From Actinomadura viridilutea (GTDB lineage: Bacteria > Actinomycetota > Actinomycetes > Streptosporangiales > Streptosporangiaceae), in NCBI GenBank assembly GCA_003001795.1, contig PVNI01000003.1, positions 372,001 through 436,000 on the forward strand: a DNA stretch of 64,000 bases, given 5' to 3'. The notes beneath the pieces were generated by a model, which worked only from the letters and a program-made list of their open reading frames with translations, was not told the origin of the DNA and searched no databases. A program made the translations under genes and the position numbers. Of this stretch, positions 55,309 to 63,074 are shown in pieces; position 1 is the stretch's first letter; every line of letters begins with the position of its first letter.

Positions 55309-55728
55309 GTGTCCACACCGCGAGTGCAGAAGATTACGGCGCAGGACGTCGCCGCCAACCGCCGCCGGGGCGGTGACATCCGCGTCCTGCTCAGTCCCAA
55401 GACCGTGAAGTCCACCTCGGGGTTCATGGGCGTGCTGACGCTCGAACCCGGCGAGTACGTCTCCGAGCACCGGCACCCCTACTCGGAGGAGTTCCTCTAC
55501 GTCGTGCGCGGGTCGCTGCTGATGCGCGTGGAGGACGAGCCGGTGCGGCTCGGCCCCGGCGACGCGCTCATGGTGCCGATCAACGACCGGCACCGGCTGG
55601 AGAACGTCGGCGCCGAGCAGGCGTTCGTGGTGTTCCACCTCAGCCCGCTGGCGCCGCGGCCGGAGCTCGGCCACGTCGACACCGAACCGCTGCCGAACGC
55701 CGACGAGGCCGCCCCGAAGGTCGGGTGA
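55309..55728 (+). CDS. Cupin protein (WhiE ORF II/CurC type)
   Basis: 139 residues. GEYVSEHRHPYSEEFLYVVRG and LGPGDALMVPINDRHRLEN form the two cupin motifs with His and Glu ligands. This family sits directly ahead of KS-alpha in many pentangular polyketide clusters and is thought to help oxidation or cyclisation. GTG 55309 is 8 nt after AAGGAG. KS-alpha starts 3 nt after its stop. Confidence 0.9.
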   Translation: MSTPRVQKITAQDVAANRRRGGDIRVLLSPKTVKSTSGFMGVLTLEPGEYVSEHRHPYSEEFLYVVRGSLLMRVEDEPVRLGPGDALMVPINDRHRLENVGAEQAFVVFHLSPLAPRPELGHVDTEPLPNADEAAPKVG

Positions 55729-55731
55729 GCG

Positions 55732-57003
55732 ATGACCACCGAGCGCTCAGTCGCGATCACCGGGATCGGGGTGGTGGCCCCCGGCGGCATCGGCACCAAG
55801 GCGTTCTGGGAGATGCTCACCGCGGGCCGCACCGCCACGCGCACCATCACGCTCTTCGACCCCACCGGGTTCCGGTCGCGGATCGCCGCCGAGTGCGACT
55901 TCGACCCGGCCGCCTGCGGCCTGACGCCGCAGGAGATCCGGCGGATGGACCGCGCCGCGCAGCTGGCCGTCGTCGCCGCCGACGAGGCCGTCGCCGACAG
56001 CGGGCTGGAGGTGGACGCGCTGCGGCCCGACCGCGTCGGCGTCAGCATCGGCAGCGCGGTCGGCTGCACCATGGGGCTGGAGGAGGAGTACATCGTCCTC
56101 AGCGACGGCGGCCGGCAGTGGCTGGTCGACCACCGGTACGGCGTTCCGCAGCTGTACGGGTACATGGTCCCCAGCACGCTGGCGGTGGAGGTGGCGTGGC
56201 GGGTCGCGGCCGAGGGGCCGGTGGCGCTGATCTCCACCGGGTGCACCTCCGGGCTGGACGCCGTCGCGCACGGCGCCCAGCTCATCCGGGAGGGCTCCGC
56301 CGACCTGGTGATCGCCGGGGCCACCGACGCGCCGATCTCCCCGATCACCTCGGCCTGCTTCGACGCGATCAAGGCGACCTCGCCCAACAACGACGACCCC
56401 GCGCACGCCTCGCGGCCGTTCGACCGCGACCGGGACGGGTTCGTGCTCGGCGAGGGCGCGGCGGTGTTCGTGCTGGAGGAGACGTCGGCGGCGCGCCGCC
56501 GCGACGCGCACGTCTACGCCGAGATCGCCGGGTTCGCCAGCCGCAGCAACGCCTACCACATGACCGGCCTGAAGCCCGACGGCCGGGAGATGGCCGAGGC
56601 CATCACGGTGGCGATGCGGCAGGCCGGCCTGGGGCCGGACGACATCGACTACATCAACGCGCACGGGTCGGGCACCAAGCAGAACGACCGGCACGAGACG
56701 GCCGCGTTCAAGCGCAGCCTCGGGCAGCGGGCGTACGAGGTGCCGGTCAGCTCGGTCAAGTCGATGATCGGGCACTCCCTCGGCGCGATCGGCTCGATCG
56801 AGGTGGCGGCCAGCGCGCTGGCGATCGAGCACAACGTGGTGCCGCCGACCGCCAACCTGCACACCCCCGACCCCGAGTGCGACCTGGACTACGTGCCGCT
56901 CACGGCGCGCGACCACCGCACCGACGTCGTGCTCAGCGTGGGCAGCGGGTTCGGCGGGTTCCAGACGGCCGTGCTGCTCGCCCGACCCGGGGAGCTTTCG
57001 TGA
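55732..57003 (+). CDS. Type II PKS ketosynthase, KS-alpha
   Basis: 423 residues. The active-site Cys is Cys171 in [13 protein letters not shown]; the catalytic His residues lie in [12 protein letters not shown] and [16 protein letters not shown]. Condenses malonyl-ACP units into the poly-beta-ketone together with KS-beta. The stop overlaps the KS-beta start by 4 nt (GTGA), the usual translational coupling that gives equal amounts. ATG 55732 lies 3 nt after the cupin gene. Its partner ACP is encoded 40 kb upstream. Confidence 0.98.
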   Translation: MTTERSVAITGIGVVAPGGIGTKAFWEMLTAGRTATRTITLFDPTGFRSRIAAECDFDPAACGLTPQEIRRMDRAAQLAVVAADEAVADSGLEVDALRPDRVGVSIGSAVGCTMGLEEEYIVLSDGGRQWLVDHRYGVPQLYGYMVPSTLAVEVAWRVAAEGPVALISTGCTSGLDAVAHGAQLIREGSADLVIAGATDAPISPITSACFDAIKATSPNNDDPAHASRPFDRDRDGFVLGEGAAVFVLEETSAARRRDAHVYAEIAGFASRSNAYHMTGLKPDGREMAEAITVAMRQAGLGPDDIDYINAHGSGTKQNDRHETAAFKRSLGQRAYEVPVSSVKSMIGHSLGAIGSIEVAASALAIEHNVVPPTANLHTPDPECDLDYVPLTARDHRTDVVLSVGSGFGGFQTAVLLARPGELS

Positions 57004-58214
57004 GCCGGGCGGTCGTCACGGGGCTGGGGGCGGTCACGCCGCACGGCGTCGGCGTCGAGGCCTACTGGGAGGGGACGCTGGCGGGACGGCTCGCCATACG
57101 CCCCATCACGCGCTTCGACCCGTCGCCCTACCCGGTGCGGCTGGCCGGGGAGGTGCCGGGCTTCTCCGCGAAAGAGCACGTGCCGAGCCGCATCATCCCG
57201 CAGACCGACCACTGGACCCACATGGGCCTGGCCGCCGCGGCCATGGCGCTGGACGATTCGGGCATCGACACCGCCCGGACGCCCGAGTACGAGATGGCCG
57301 TGGTGACGGCGAGCTCGTCGGGCGGCACGGAGTTCGGGCAGCGGGAGATGGTCAACCTGTGGGGCCGCGGCCCGGAGTTCGTCGGCGCGTACCAGTCCAT
57401 CGCCTGGTTCTACGCGGCGACGACCGGCCAGATCTCCATCCGGCACGGCATGCGCGGCCCCTGCGGTGTGATCGCGACCGAGCAGGCGGGCGGTCTGGAC
57501 GCCGTGGCGCAGTCGCGGCGGCTGCTGCGCACGGGCACCCGCGTGGTGGTCAGCGGCGGAACGGACGCGTCGCTGTGCCCGTACGGCCTGGTCGCCCAGC
57601 TCAGCAACGGGATGCTGAGCCGGTGCGCCGATCCCGAGCGGGCGTACGCGCCGTTCGACGCGGACGCCGCCGGATACGTGCCGGGCGAGGGCGGCGCGCT
57701 GCTGATCGTGGAGGACGCCGACCACGCCCGCGACCGGGGCGCGGCCCGGATCTACGGGGAGATCGCCGGCTACGGCGCCACGTTCGACCCTCCGCCCGGC
57801 TCGGACCGGCCGCCGACCCTGCGGCGGGCGATCGAGCACGCCCTGGCCGACGCCGGGATCGCGCCGTGCGACGTGGACGTGGTGTTCGCCGACGCCATGG
57901 GCGTCCCCGAGCTGGACCGGACGGAGGCCGACGCCGTCACGGCGGTGTTCGGGCCGGGCCGGGTGCCGGTCACCGCGCCGAAGACCATGACCGGGCGGCT
58001 GTACGCGGGCGGCGCCTCGCTGGACCTGCTGGCGGCGCTGCTGTCGATCCGGGACGCGGTGATCCCGCCGACCGTGGGGGTGCGCGACACCGCGGTGGAC
58101 GGGCTCGACCTGGTGCTGGACGAGCCGCGCCAGGCCGCGGTGCGCAACGCGCTCGTCGTCGCCCGCGGCCACGGCGGGTTCAACGCGGCCATGGTCGTCC
58201 GCGCGGCCGGCTAG
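57000..58214 (+). CDS. Type II PKS chain-length factor, KS-beta
   Basis: 404 residues. The cysteine of KS-alpha is replaced by Gln162 in [13 protein letters not shown], which defines a chain-length factor. It forms the heterodimer with KS-alpha and sets chain length; the residues that line its channel cannot be turned into a length call by eye. GTG 57000 overlaps the KS-alpha stop. A DUF1772 gene follows 58 nt downstream. Confidence 0.97.
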   Translation: MSRAVVTGLGAVTPHGVGVEAYWEGTLAGRLAIRPITRFDPSPYPVRLAGEVPGFSAKEHVPSRIIPQTDHWTHMGLAAAAMALDDSGIDTARTPEYEMAVVTASSSGGTEFGQREMVNLWGRGPEFVGAYQSIAWFYAATTGQISIRHGMRGPCGVIATEQAGGLDAVAQSRRLLRTGTRVVVSGGTDASLCPYGLVAQLSNGMLSRCADPERAYAPFDADAAGYVPGEGGALLIVEDADHARDRGAARIYGEIAGYGATFDPPPGSDRPPTLRRAIEHALADAGIAPCDVDVVFADAMGVPELDRTEADAVTAVFGPGRVPVTAPKTMTGRLYAGGASLDLLAALLSIRDAVIPPTVGVRDTAVDGLDLVLDEPRQAAVRNALVVARGHGGFNAAMVVRAAG

Positions 58215-58272
58215 GCGGGGACCCGGTCCCCGCGGAGCCGGACCCGCGCCGGGCAGGGAAGGGAGAACGCAA

Positions 58273-58731
58273 GTGAGCCAAATCCTCGTCGTCGTCGCCC
58301 TGATGGGCAACGCCGTCGCAATGGGGGTGTTCTGCGCGACCGTCCTTGGCGGCGTCCCCCTGCTGATGGCGCTGCCCGGCGAGCAGTACGTGCACGCGCA
58401 CGGGTTCCTGGCCACCCGCTACGACCCGTTCATGCCGGTCACGATCGCGCTGACGGCGCTGGCCGACCTGGCGCTGGCCGCGGCCGCGCCGGGCTGGGCG
58501 GGGCGGCTGGCGGCCGGGGCGGCGGGCCTGCTGATGCTCTCGGTGATCGCGGTGTCGCTCACCAAGAACGTCCCGATCAACCACTGGGTGGCCGCGCAGG
58601 ACCCGTCGTCGCTGCCGCCCGACTGGGCCGAGCGGCGCGGCCGGTGGCGGCGGTGGAACGCGGTGCGTACCACGCTGGCGGGCACGGCGCTGGCGGCCAA
58701 CGTGACCGCCGCCATGTTCATCGTCGTGTGA
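58273..58731 (+). CDS. DUF1772 membrane protein (anthrone-oxygenase-like)
   Basis: 152 residues and four predicted membrane helices. AVAMGVFCATVLGGVPLLMA, YVHAHGFLATRYDPFMPVT, KNVPINHWVAAQDPSSLPP and RWRRWNAVRTTLAGTAL match the two paralogs at 25155 and 42436. GTG 58273 follows AAGGGAGAACGCAA. Last gene of the KS operon, so it should be made with the minimal PKS and may oxidise the first anthrone-like product. Its stop codon is embedded in a small tandem repeat. Confidence 0.85.
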   Translation: MSQILVVVALMGNAVAMGVFCATVLGGVPLLMALPGEQYVHAHGFLATRYDPFMPVTIALTALADLALAAAAPGWAGRLAAGAAGLLMLSVIAVSLTKNVPINHWVAAQDPSSLPPDWAERRGRWRRWNAVRTTLAGTALAANVTAAMFIVV

Positions 58732-58773
58732 GGGTCATCGTCGTGTGAGCACGGGTCATCGTCGTGTGAGCAC
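58718..58773. repeat. Tandem repeat over the stop codon of the DUF1772 gene
   Basis: The 14-mer TCATCGTCGTGTGA, which encodes the last codons and the TGA stop, occurs three times (58718, 58735, 58756). The last two lie in a perfect 21-bp tandem duplication (58732-58752 and 58753-58773). It looks like a recent slippage duplication of the gene end. Confidence 0.85.
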
Positions 58774-58796
58774 GCCGGGTCCCGGCGGCCCGTCCG

Positions 58797-58848
58797 CGAA
58801 AGGGCGGTGATCGGAAGCGTTTCTCGCTTTCTGGTCACCGCCCTTTCG
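58797..58848. terminator. Long hairpin after the KS operon
   Basis: Perfect 14-bp outer stem (58797-58810 with 58835-58848) enclosing a second small stem-loop (AAGCG/CGCTT). Probably ends the minimal PKS operon before the PadR promoter. Confidence 0.75.
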
Positions 58849-58916
58849 ATTGTCCAAAACCGCGGGGTCTTCAGTCCGAAATCAACGGCACCCTGGTCCG
58901 CCGATCTTCGGCACCG

Positions 58917-58935
58917 TATACTCGCGTCAGAGTAT
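58917..58935 (+). promoter_or_regulatory. PadR promoter with inverted-repeat operator
   Basis: ATACTC (58918-58923) and GAGTAT (58930-58935) form a perfect inverted repeat with a 6-nt spacer, overlapping a -10-like TATACT (58917-58922). The position 18 nt before ATG 58954 suits autorepression by PadR. Confidence 0.55.
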
Positions 58936-58953
58936 TCGTAGACGGGGATTTTC

Positions 58954-59592
58954 ATGGTCAAGCGTAAGGTCTCTAATCCGCTGGCGCTGGCAGTGCTCGC
59001 CGCCCTGTCCGAACGATCCATGCACCCCTACGAGATGGCCCAAGTGCTCAGGGAGCGCGGCAAGGAGCAGAGCATCCGGATCAACTACGGCTCGCTCTAC
59101 ACCGTCGTCGACTCCCTGACACGGGCCGGTTTCATCGAGCCGGTGGAGACCTTCCGGGAGGGAAGGCGTCCCGAGCGGACCGTCTACGCACTCACCGCCA
59201 CCGGAAAAATCGAACTGAAAGAGTGGCTCAGCGAGATTCTGCGCACCTCGACCAAGGAGTACCCCGAATTCGAGGCGGGCCTGTCCCTGATGCCGGTGCT
59301 GCCGCCCGACGAGGTGGCCCCGCTCCTGCGTCAGCGGGTCGAGTCCCTGGAGATCAGGCTGACCGAGGTCCGCGCGTTCATGGATCAGATGCGGGCGGGC
59401 GGCCTGCGCCGCCTGTTCCTCATCGAGGCCGAGTACGAGGAGATGATGCTGCGCGCCGAACTGGCGTGGGTCAAGGGACTGGTCGAAGAAATGGAGAACG
59501 GCACCCTGGAGGACCTGGACATCTGGCGCCGCTGGCACCAGGGCCTGGAGTCCAGCCACCGGTTCGCGGTGCGGGAGACGAGCACGTTGTGA
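58954..59592 (+). CDS. PadR-family transcriptional regulator
   Basis: 212 residues. N-terminal winged helix: LALAVLAALSERSMHPYEMA, IRINYGSLYTVVDSLTRAGF and the wing RRPERTVYALTATG. The long C-terminal helical domain (about 100-212) is the dimerisation arm of PadR-s1 proteins that bind aromatic or drug ligands. The DrrAB-like ABC exporter follows 158 nt downstream, so it likely represses exporter genes until product appears. The 58918-58935 inverted repeat is a candidate autoregulatory site. Confidence 0.92.
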   Translation: MVKRKVSNPLALAVLAALSERSMHPYEMAQVLRERGKEQSIRINYGSLYTVVDSLTRAGFIEPVETFREGRRPERTVYALTATGKIELKEWLSEILRTSTKEYPEFEAGLSLMPVLPPDEVAPLLRQRVESLEIRLTEVRAFMDQMRAGGLRRLFLIEAEYEEMMLRAELAWVKGLVEEMENGTLEDLDIWRRWHQGLESSHRFAVRETSTL

Positions 59593-59750
59593 GCCGACGA
59601 GCCCCGGCAGGTGGTGCCGCACCCGCCGGGGCCACGCCCTCGATCGTCGCCAACGGGTGGCGGCCGGTCATTCGAGGACGATCCGCTTTCAGAATAACCG
59701 GACCGCTCCCCGCGGGCGCGATCGCCGACTGCGACCCGCGGGAGGTTCGC

Positions 59751-60725
59751 ATGTCCGCTGACGGCCTGGCCATCGAGGTCAGGAATCTGACCAAGACCTA
59801 TCCGGACGGCGTCCGCGCCTTGGACGGCGTCACGTTCGAGGTGCCGACCGGCACCGTGTTCGGCCTGCTCGGCCCCAACGGGGCGGGCAAGTCCACCACC
59901 ATCAAGATCCTCACCACCCTCGCCCGGCCCGACTCCGGGCGGGCGAGGGTGGCCGGCCGCGACGTCGTGGCCGAGCCGGCGCGGGTGCGCCGCGCCATCG
60001 GCTACGTGGCCCAGCAGTCCGGGTGCGACCCGGCCGACACCGGACGGGAGAACCTGATGCTGCAGGGCCGGCTCTACGGGCTGGGCGGCCGCGCGCTGCG
60101 CGAACGCGCGGACGGCCTGCTGGAGCGCTTCGGTCTGACGGACGTCGCCGACCGCCTCGTCAAGACCTACTCCGGCGGCATGCGCCGCAAGCTCGACGTC
60201 GCCATGGGGCTGGTGCACGAGCCCCGCGTGCTGTTCCTGGACGAGCCCACCACCGGTCTGGACCCCGAGGCCCGCGTCGCGCTGTGGAGGGAGATCGGCG
60301 CGATGGCCCGGGCCGGCATCACCGTCGTGCTCACCACGCACTACCTGGAGGAGGCCGACGAGCTGGCCGACGCCCTGGCCATCCTCGACCGGGGCACGGT
60401 GGTCGCGCAGGGCTCGCCCGAGGGCCTGAAGAAGGCGCTGCAGGGCGACTCGGTCCAGGTCCAGCTGACCGAACCGGCGGAGAGCCGCACGGTCAAACAC
60501 GCCCTGGCCGACGTGGGGGGCGTGCACGACATCGTGGTGTCCGGGCGCGAGGTCCGCGCCCGCGTCGACGCCGGCGCCTCCAGCGCGCCCGCGGTGCTGT
60601 CGGCGCTGGAGTCGGCCGACCTGCGGGTGGCGTCGGTGACGCTGTCGGCGCCCACCCTCGACGAGGTGTACCTGCGGCACACGGGGCGCTCCTTCCGCAG
60701 CGCCCAGGAGGGCGACATCACATGA
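59751..60725 (+). CDS. ABC exporter ATPase subunit (DrrA type)
   Basis: 324 residues. Walker A LLGPNGAGKSTT, signature YSGGMRRKLD, Walker B VLFLDEPTTGLDP, and a C-terminal regulatory domain of about 90 residues as in daunorubicin-resistance ATPases. GGGAGG lies 6 nt before ATG 59751. The permease gene overlaps its stop by 4 nt (ATGA). Probably exports or protects against the cluster product together with the MMPL protein. Confidence 0.95.
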   Translation: MSADGLAIEVRNLTKTYPDGVRALDGVTFEVPTGTVFGLLGPNGAGKSTTIKILTTLARPDSGRARVAGRDVVAEPARVRRAIGYVAQQSGCDPADTGRENLMLQGRLYGLGGRALRERADGLLERFGLTDVADRLVKTYSGGMRRKLDVAMGLVHEPRVLFLDEPTTGLDPEARVALWREIGAMARAGITVVLTTHYLEEADELADALAILDRGTVVAQGSPEGLKKALQGDSVQVQLTEPAESRTVKHALADVGGVHDIVVSGREVRARVDAGASSAPAVLSALESADLRVASVTLSAPTLDEVYLRHTGRSFRSAQEGDIT

Positions 60726-61495
60726 CCGCCGCCGTGATCCACTCGTACCACATGGCGCTGCGCGACCTGCGGGCGTTCGTCCGCCAGCCGTTCTACCTGG
60801 TCGCCACGCTCGTCCAGCCGGTCATCTGGCTGCTGCTGTTCGGCAAGCTGTTCGCCCCGCTGATGGAGACCACCCATACCACCGACTCCTACATCGGCTT
60901 CCTGACGCCCGGCGTCGTGGCGATGACCGCGCTGTTCGCCAGCGGGTGGAGCGGGATGGTGTTCGTGGTGGAGATGGAGCAGGGGACGCTCAACCGCCTG
61001 CTGGTCACCCCCGTGCGGCGCGGCGCCCTCATCACCGGGCGGGTGATCCACCAGGCCCTGTCGGTGACCCTGCAGAGCCTGATCATCCTGGCGATCGCGC
61101 TGGCCACGGGAGCGCGCTTCCGCGGCGGTCCGCTGATCATGCTGGTGTTCCTGGCCTGCGTGGCGCTGATCACCGTGGCGTTCGCCTCGCTGTCCAACGC
61201 CCTGGGGCTGCTGACCCGCAGCCAGGAGTCGGTGATCTCCATCGCCCAGTTCCTGGTGCTGCCGCTGGCGTTCCTGTCGGCCACGTTCGTGCCGCGCCGG
61301 GTGATGCCCGGCTGGATGGACGCCGTCGCCGGCGGCAACCCGGTGAACTGGCTGGTGGAGATCGGACGGGAGACCCTGTACGACGGGGTCGACTGGGGCT
61401 TCGTGCTGGCGCGGGCGGCCGGGCTGCTGGTCGTCGCGCTCGTGTGCGCGTGGCTGTCGACGCTGGCGTTCCGCGCCTACCAGAAGCAAGTGTGA
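60722..61495 (+). CDS. ABC-2 type exporter permease (DrrB type)
   Basis: 257 residues, six predicted membrane helices. YHMALRDLRAFVRQPFYLVA and LTPGVVAMTALFASGWSGMV are family segments, and the end AFRAYQKQV is typical of DrrB-like permeases. Coupled to the ATPase by ATGA overlap. Ends before a 16-bp hairpin terminator. Confidence 0.94.
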   Translation: MTAAVIHSYHMALRDLRAFVRQPFYLVATLVQPVIWLLLFGKLFAPLMETTHTTDSYIGFLTPGVVAMTALFASGWSGMVFVVEMEQGTLNRLLVTPVRRGALITGRVIHQALSVTLQSLIILAIALATGARFRGGPLIMLVFLACVALITVAFASLSNALGLLTRSQESVISIAQFLVLPLAFLSATFVPRRVMPGWMDAVAGGNPVNWLVEIGRETLYDGVDWGFVLARAAGLLVVALVCAWLSTLAFRAYQKQV

Positions 61496-61547
61496 TCTCC
61501 TGGGACCGACCCTCCGGGCCCGTCTCGCCGGGTCCGCGTCTCGAGCC

Positions 61548-61586
61548 CCGGAGCCCGGGCCGTCCCCGCCACGGCCCGGGCTCCGG
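61548..61586. terminator. Bidirectional hairpin terminator
   Basis: Perfect 16-bp stem (61548-61563 with 61571-61586) and a 7-nt loop between the convergent ABC permease and antiporter genes. A reasonable right edge for the cluster. Confidence 0.75.
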
Positions 61587-61600
61587 CCGTCCGTCCCGGC

Positions 61601-62926
61601 TCAGGCCACGCGGGCGGGGGCGGCCTTCTCCGGCGACCGTTCGCGGGCGCGCTGCTCCTCCTCCAGCCGCCGCGGCAGGGCCAGCGAGTACAGCGGCAGC
61701 GCCGACGCGGTGGTGAGGACGGCCACCAGCACGAGCATGGCGAACACCTCACGGGTGATCATTCCCTGGGCCAGCCCGATGTTGATGAAGATCAGGATCA
61801 TCAGGCCGCGCGCGTTCATCAGCGCGCCGACCGCGTACGACTCGCGCGGCCCGAAGCCCAGCCCGCGCATGGCCAGCGAGCACCCGAAGAACTTGCCGGC
61901 GAACGCCGCGAGCAGGATCAGCAGGAACGACAGCAGCATGGCGCCGCCGCCCAGGCCGTTCAGCTGGGTGTTCAACCCGGAGAAGGTGAAGAAGATGGGC
62001 AGCAGCAGCACCGACACGACGTTCATCATCCGGTCGTGCAGGATCCGCCGGAACTCCGCGTCGCGCGGCATGGTCAGCCCGGCGACGAAGCCGCCGAACA
62101 CCGAGTACACGCCGATCCAGTCGGTCAGCCAGCCCGCCGTCAGCGGCACCAGCACCACCAGGTAGGTCTGTCCGAGGCTCATGTCCCCGGCGCGGGCGAC
62201 GGCCCGGCCGAGCGGACGCAGCAGCGGACGCACGACGCCCAACGCCACCGCCGCGAACACCAGCGACAGGACGATCGTGCGCAGCGCCGACCCGCTGCCC
62301 GAGCCCAGGTGCACCGCGCTCAGCACCGCCAGCAGACACCACGCCGCCGCGTCGTCGATGGCGGCCGCCAACAGCGACAGCCGTCCCAGCCGCGAGTTGT
62401 GCAGGTCGCGTTCATACAGGATCCTCGCGAGCATGGGAAACGCGGTCAGCGACAGCGCGCCGCCCATGAAGGCGGCGAACAGCCAGGGGTCGACGTCCGG
62501 CCGCGACAGCTGCGACGACAGCGCCAGCCCCGCGGCTCCCCCGAGAAGCAGCGAAGGGACGATGCCGGACACCGCCAGCACGACCGGCCGGTGCAGCCCG
62601 CCGCGCTCCTCGCCGCCGTGGTCGAGACCGGCGCCGACCAGGAACATGTACAGGGTGAGGCCGATGGTGCTGAGCACGTAGAGGATCGACTTCACCTCGG
62701 GCGGGAACAGGGCCTGCTGCGCGTCGGGGAACAGCCAGCCGAACAGCGTCGGCCCGAGCAGCACGCCGGCCACCATCTCGCCGAGCACCCGGGGCTGCCA
62801 CACCATCAGCGCCAGTCGGCCGCACACCGCAGACGTGAGCAGGATGACGACCACCGCCGGAAGGACCTTCAGGACCAGTTCCAGGTTCTTGTCCGTGGCG
62901 GCGGCCGCGACAGTGTGAGCGTCCAT
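61601..62926 (-). CDS. CPA2-type cation:proton antiporter
   Basis: 441 residues with about 12 membrane helices. QPRVLGEMVAGVLLGPTLFG, AFPMLARILYERDL, AAAIDDAAAWCLLAV (the ion-binding Asp pair region) and GALMNARGLMILIFINIGL match KefB/NapA-like exchangers. In polyketide clusters of this kind a Na+/H+ antiporter can be present for self-protection, but here it lies beyond the terminator and lacks a SARP box, so a general housekeeping role is just as likely. ATG 62926 follows GGAGGTGCA. Confidence 0.92.
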   Translation of the reverse strand: MDAHTVAAAATDKNLELVLKVLPAVVVILLTSAVCGRLALMVWQPRVLGEMVAGVLLGPTLFGWLFPDAQQALFPPEVKSILYVLSTIGLTLYMFLVGAGLDHGGEERGGLHRPVVLAVSGIVPSLLLGGAAGLALSSQLSRPDVDPWLFAAFMGGALSLTAFPMLARILYERDLHNSRLGRLSLLAAAIDDAAAWCLLAVLSAVHLGSGSGSALRTIVLSLVFAAVALGVVRPLLRPLGRAVARAGDMSLGQTYLVVLVPLTAGWLTDWIGVYSVFGGFVAGLTMPRDAEFRRILHDRMMNVVSVLLLPIFFTFSGLNTQLNGLGGGAMLLSFLLILLAAFAGKFFGCSLAMRGLGFGPRESYAVGALMNARGLMILIFINIGLAQGMITREVFAMLVLVAVLTTASALPLYSLALPRRLEEEQRARERSPEKAAPARVA

Positions 62927-63074
62927 TGCACCTCCACTGCGGCCCTTTCGAGCCGCGTCGACCACTGCCGCCGATCCTGTTAAGCGGAAGTGGTGACGGG
63001 CTGGTGGCCCGGTCGAGGTGCGCTGGTGTCCGGCCGGTCGTCCACCGGCTCGGCTCGGCCGGAGCGTCCGGCCG

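Noticed and set aside
59524..59534. ATCTGGCGCC inside the PadR gene, resembling the shared 12-mer
   Set aside because: Only 10 of 12 bases match and it lies inside coding sequence near the gene end; probably chance.
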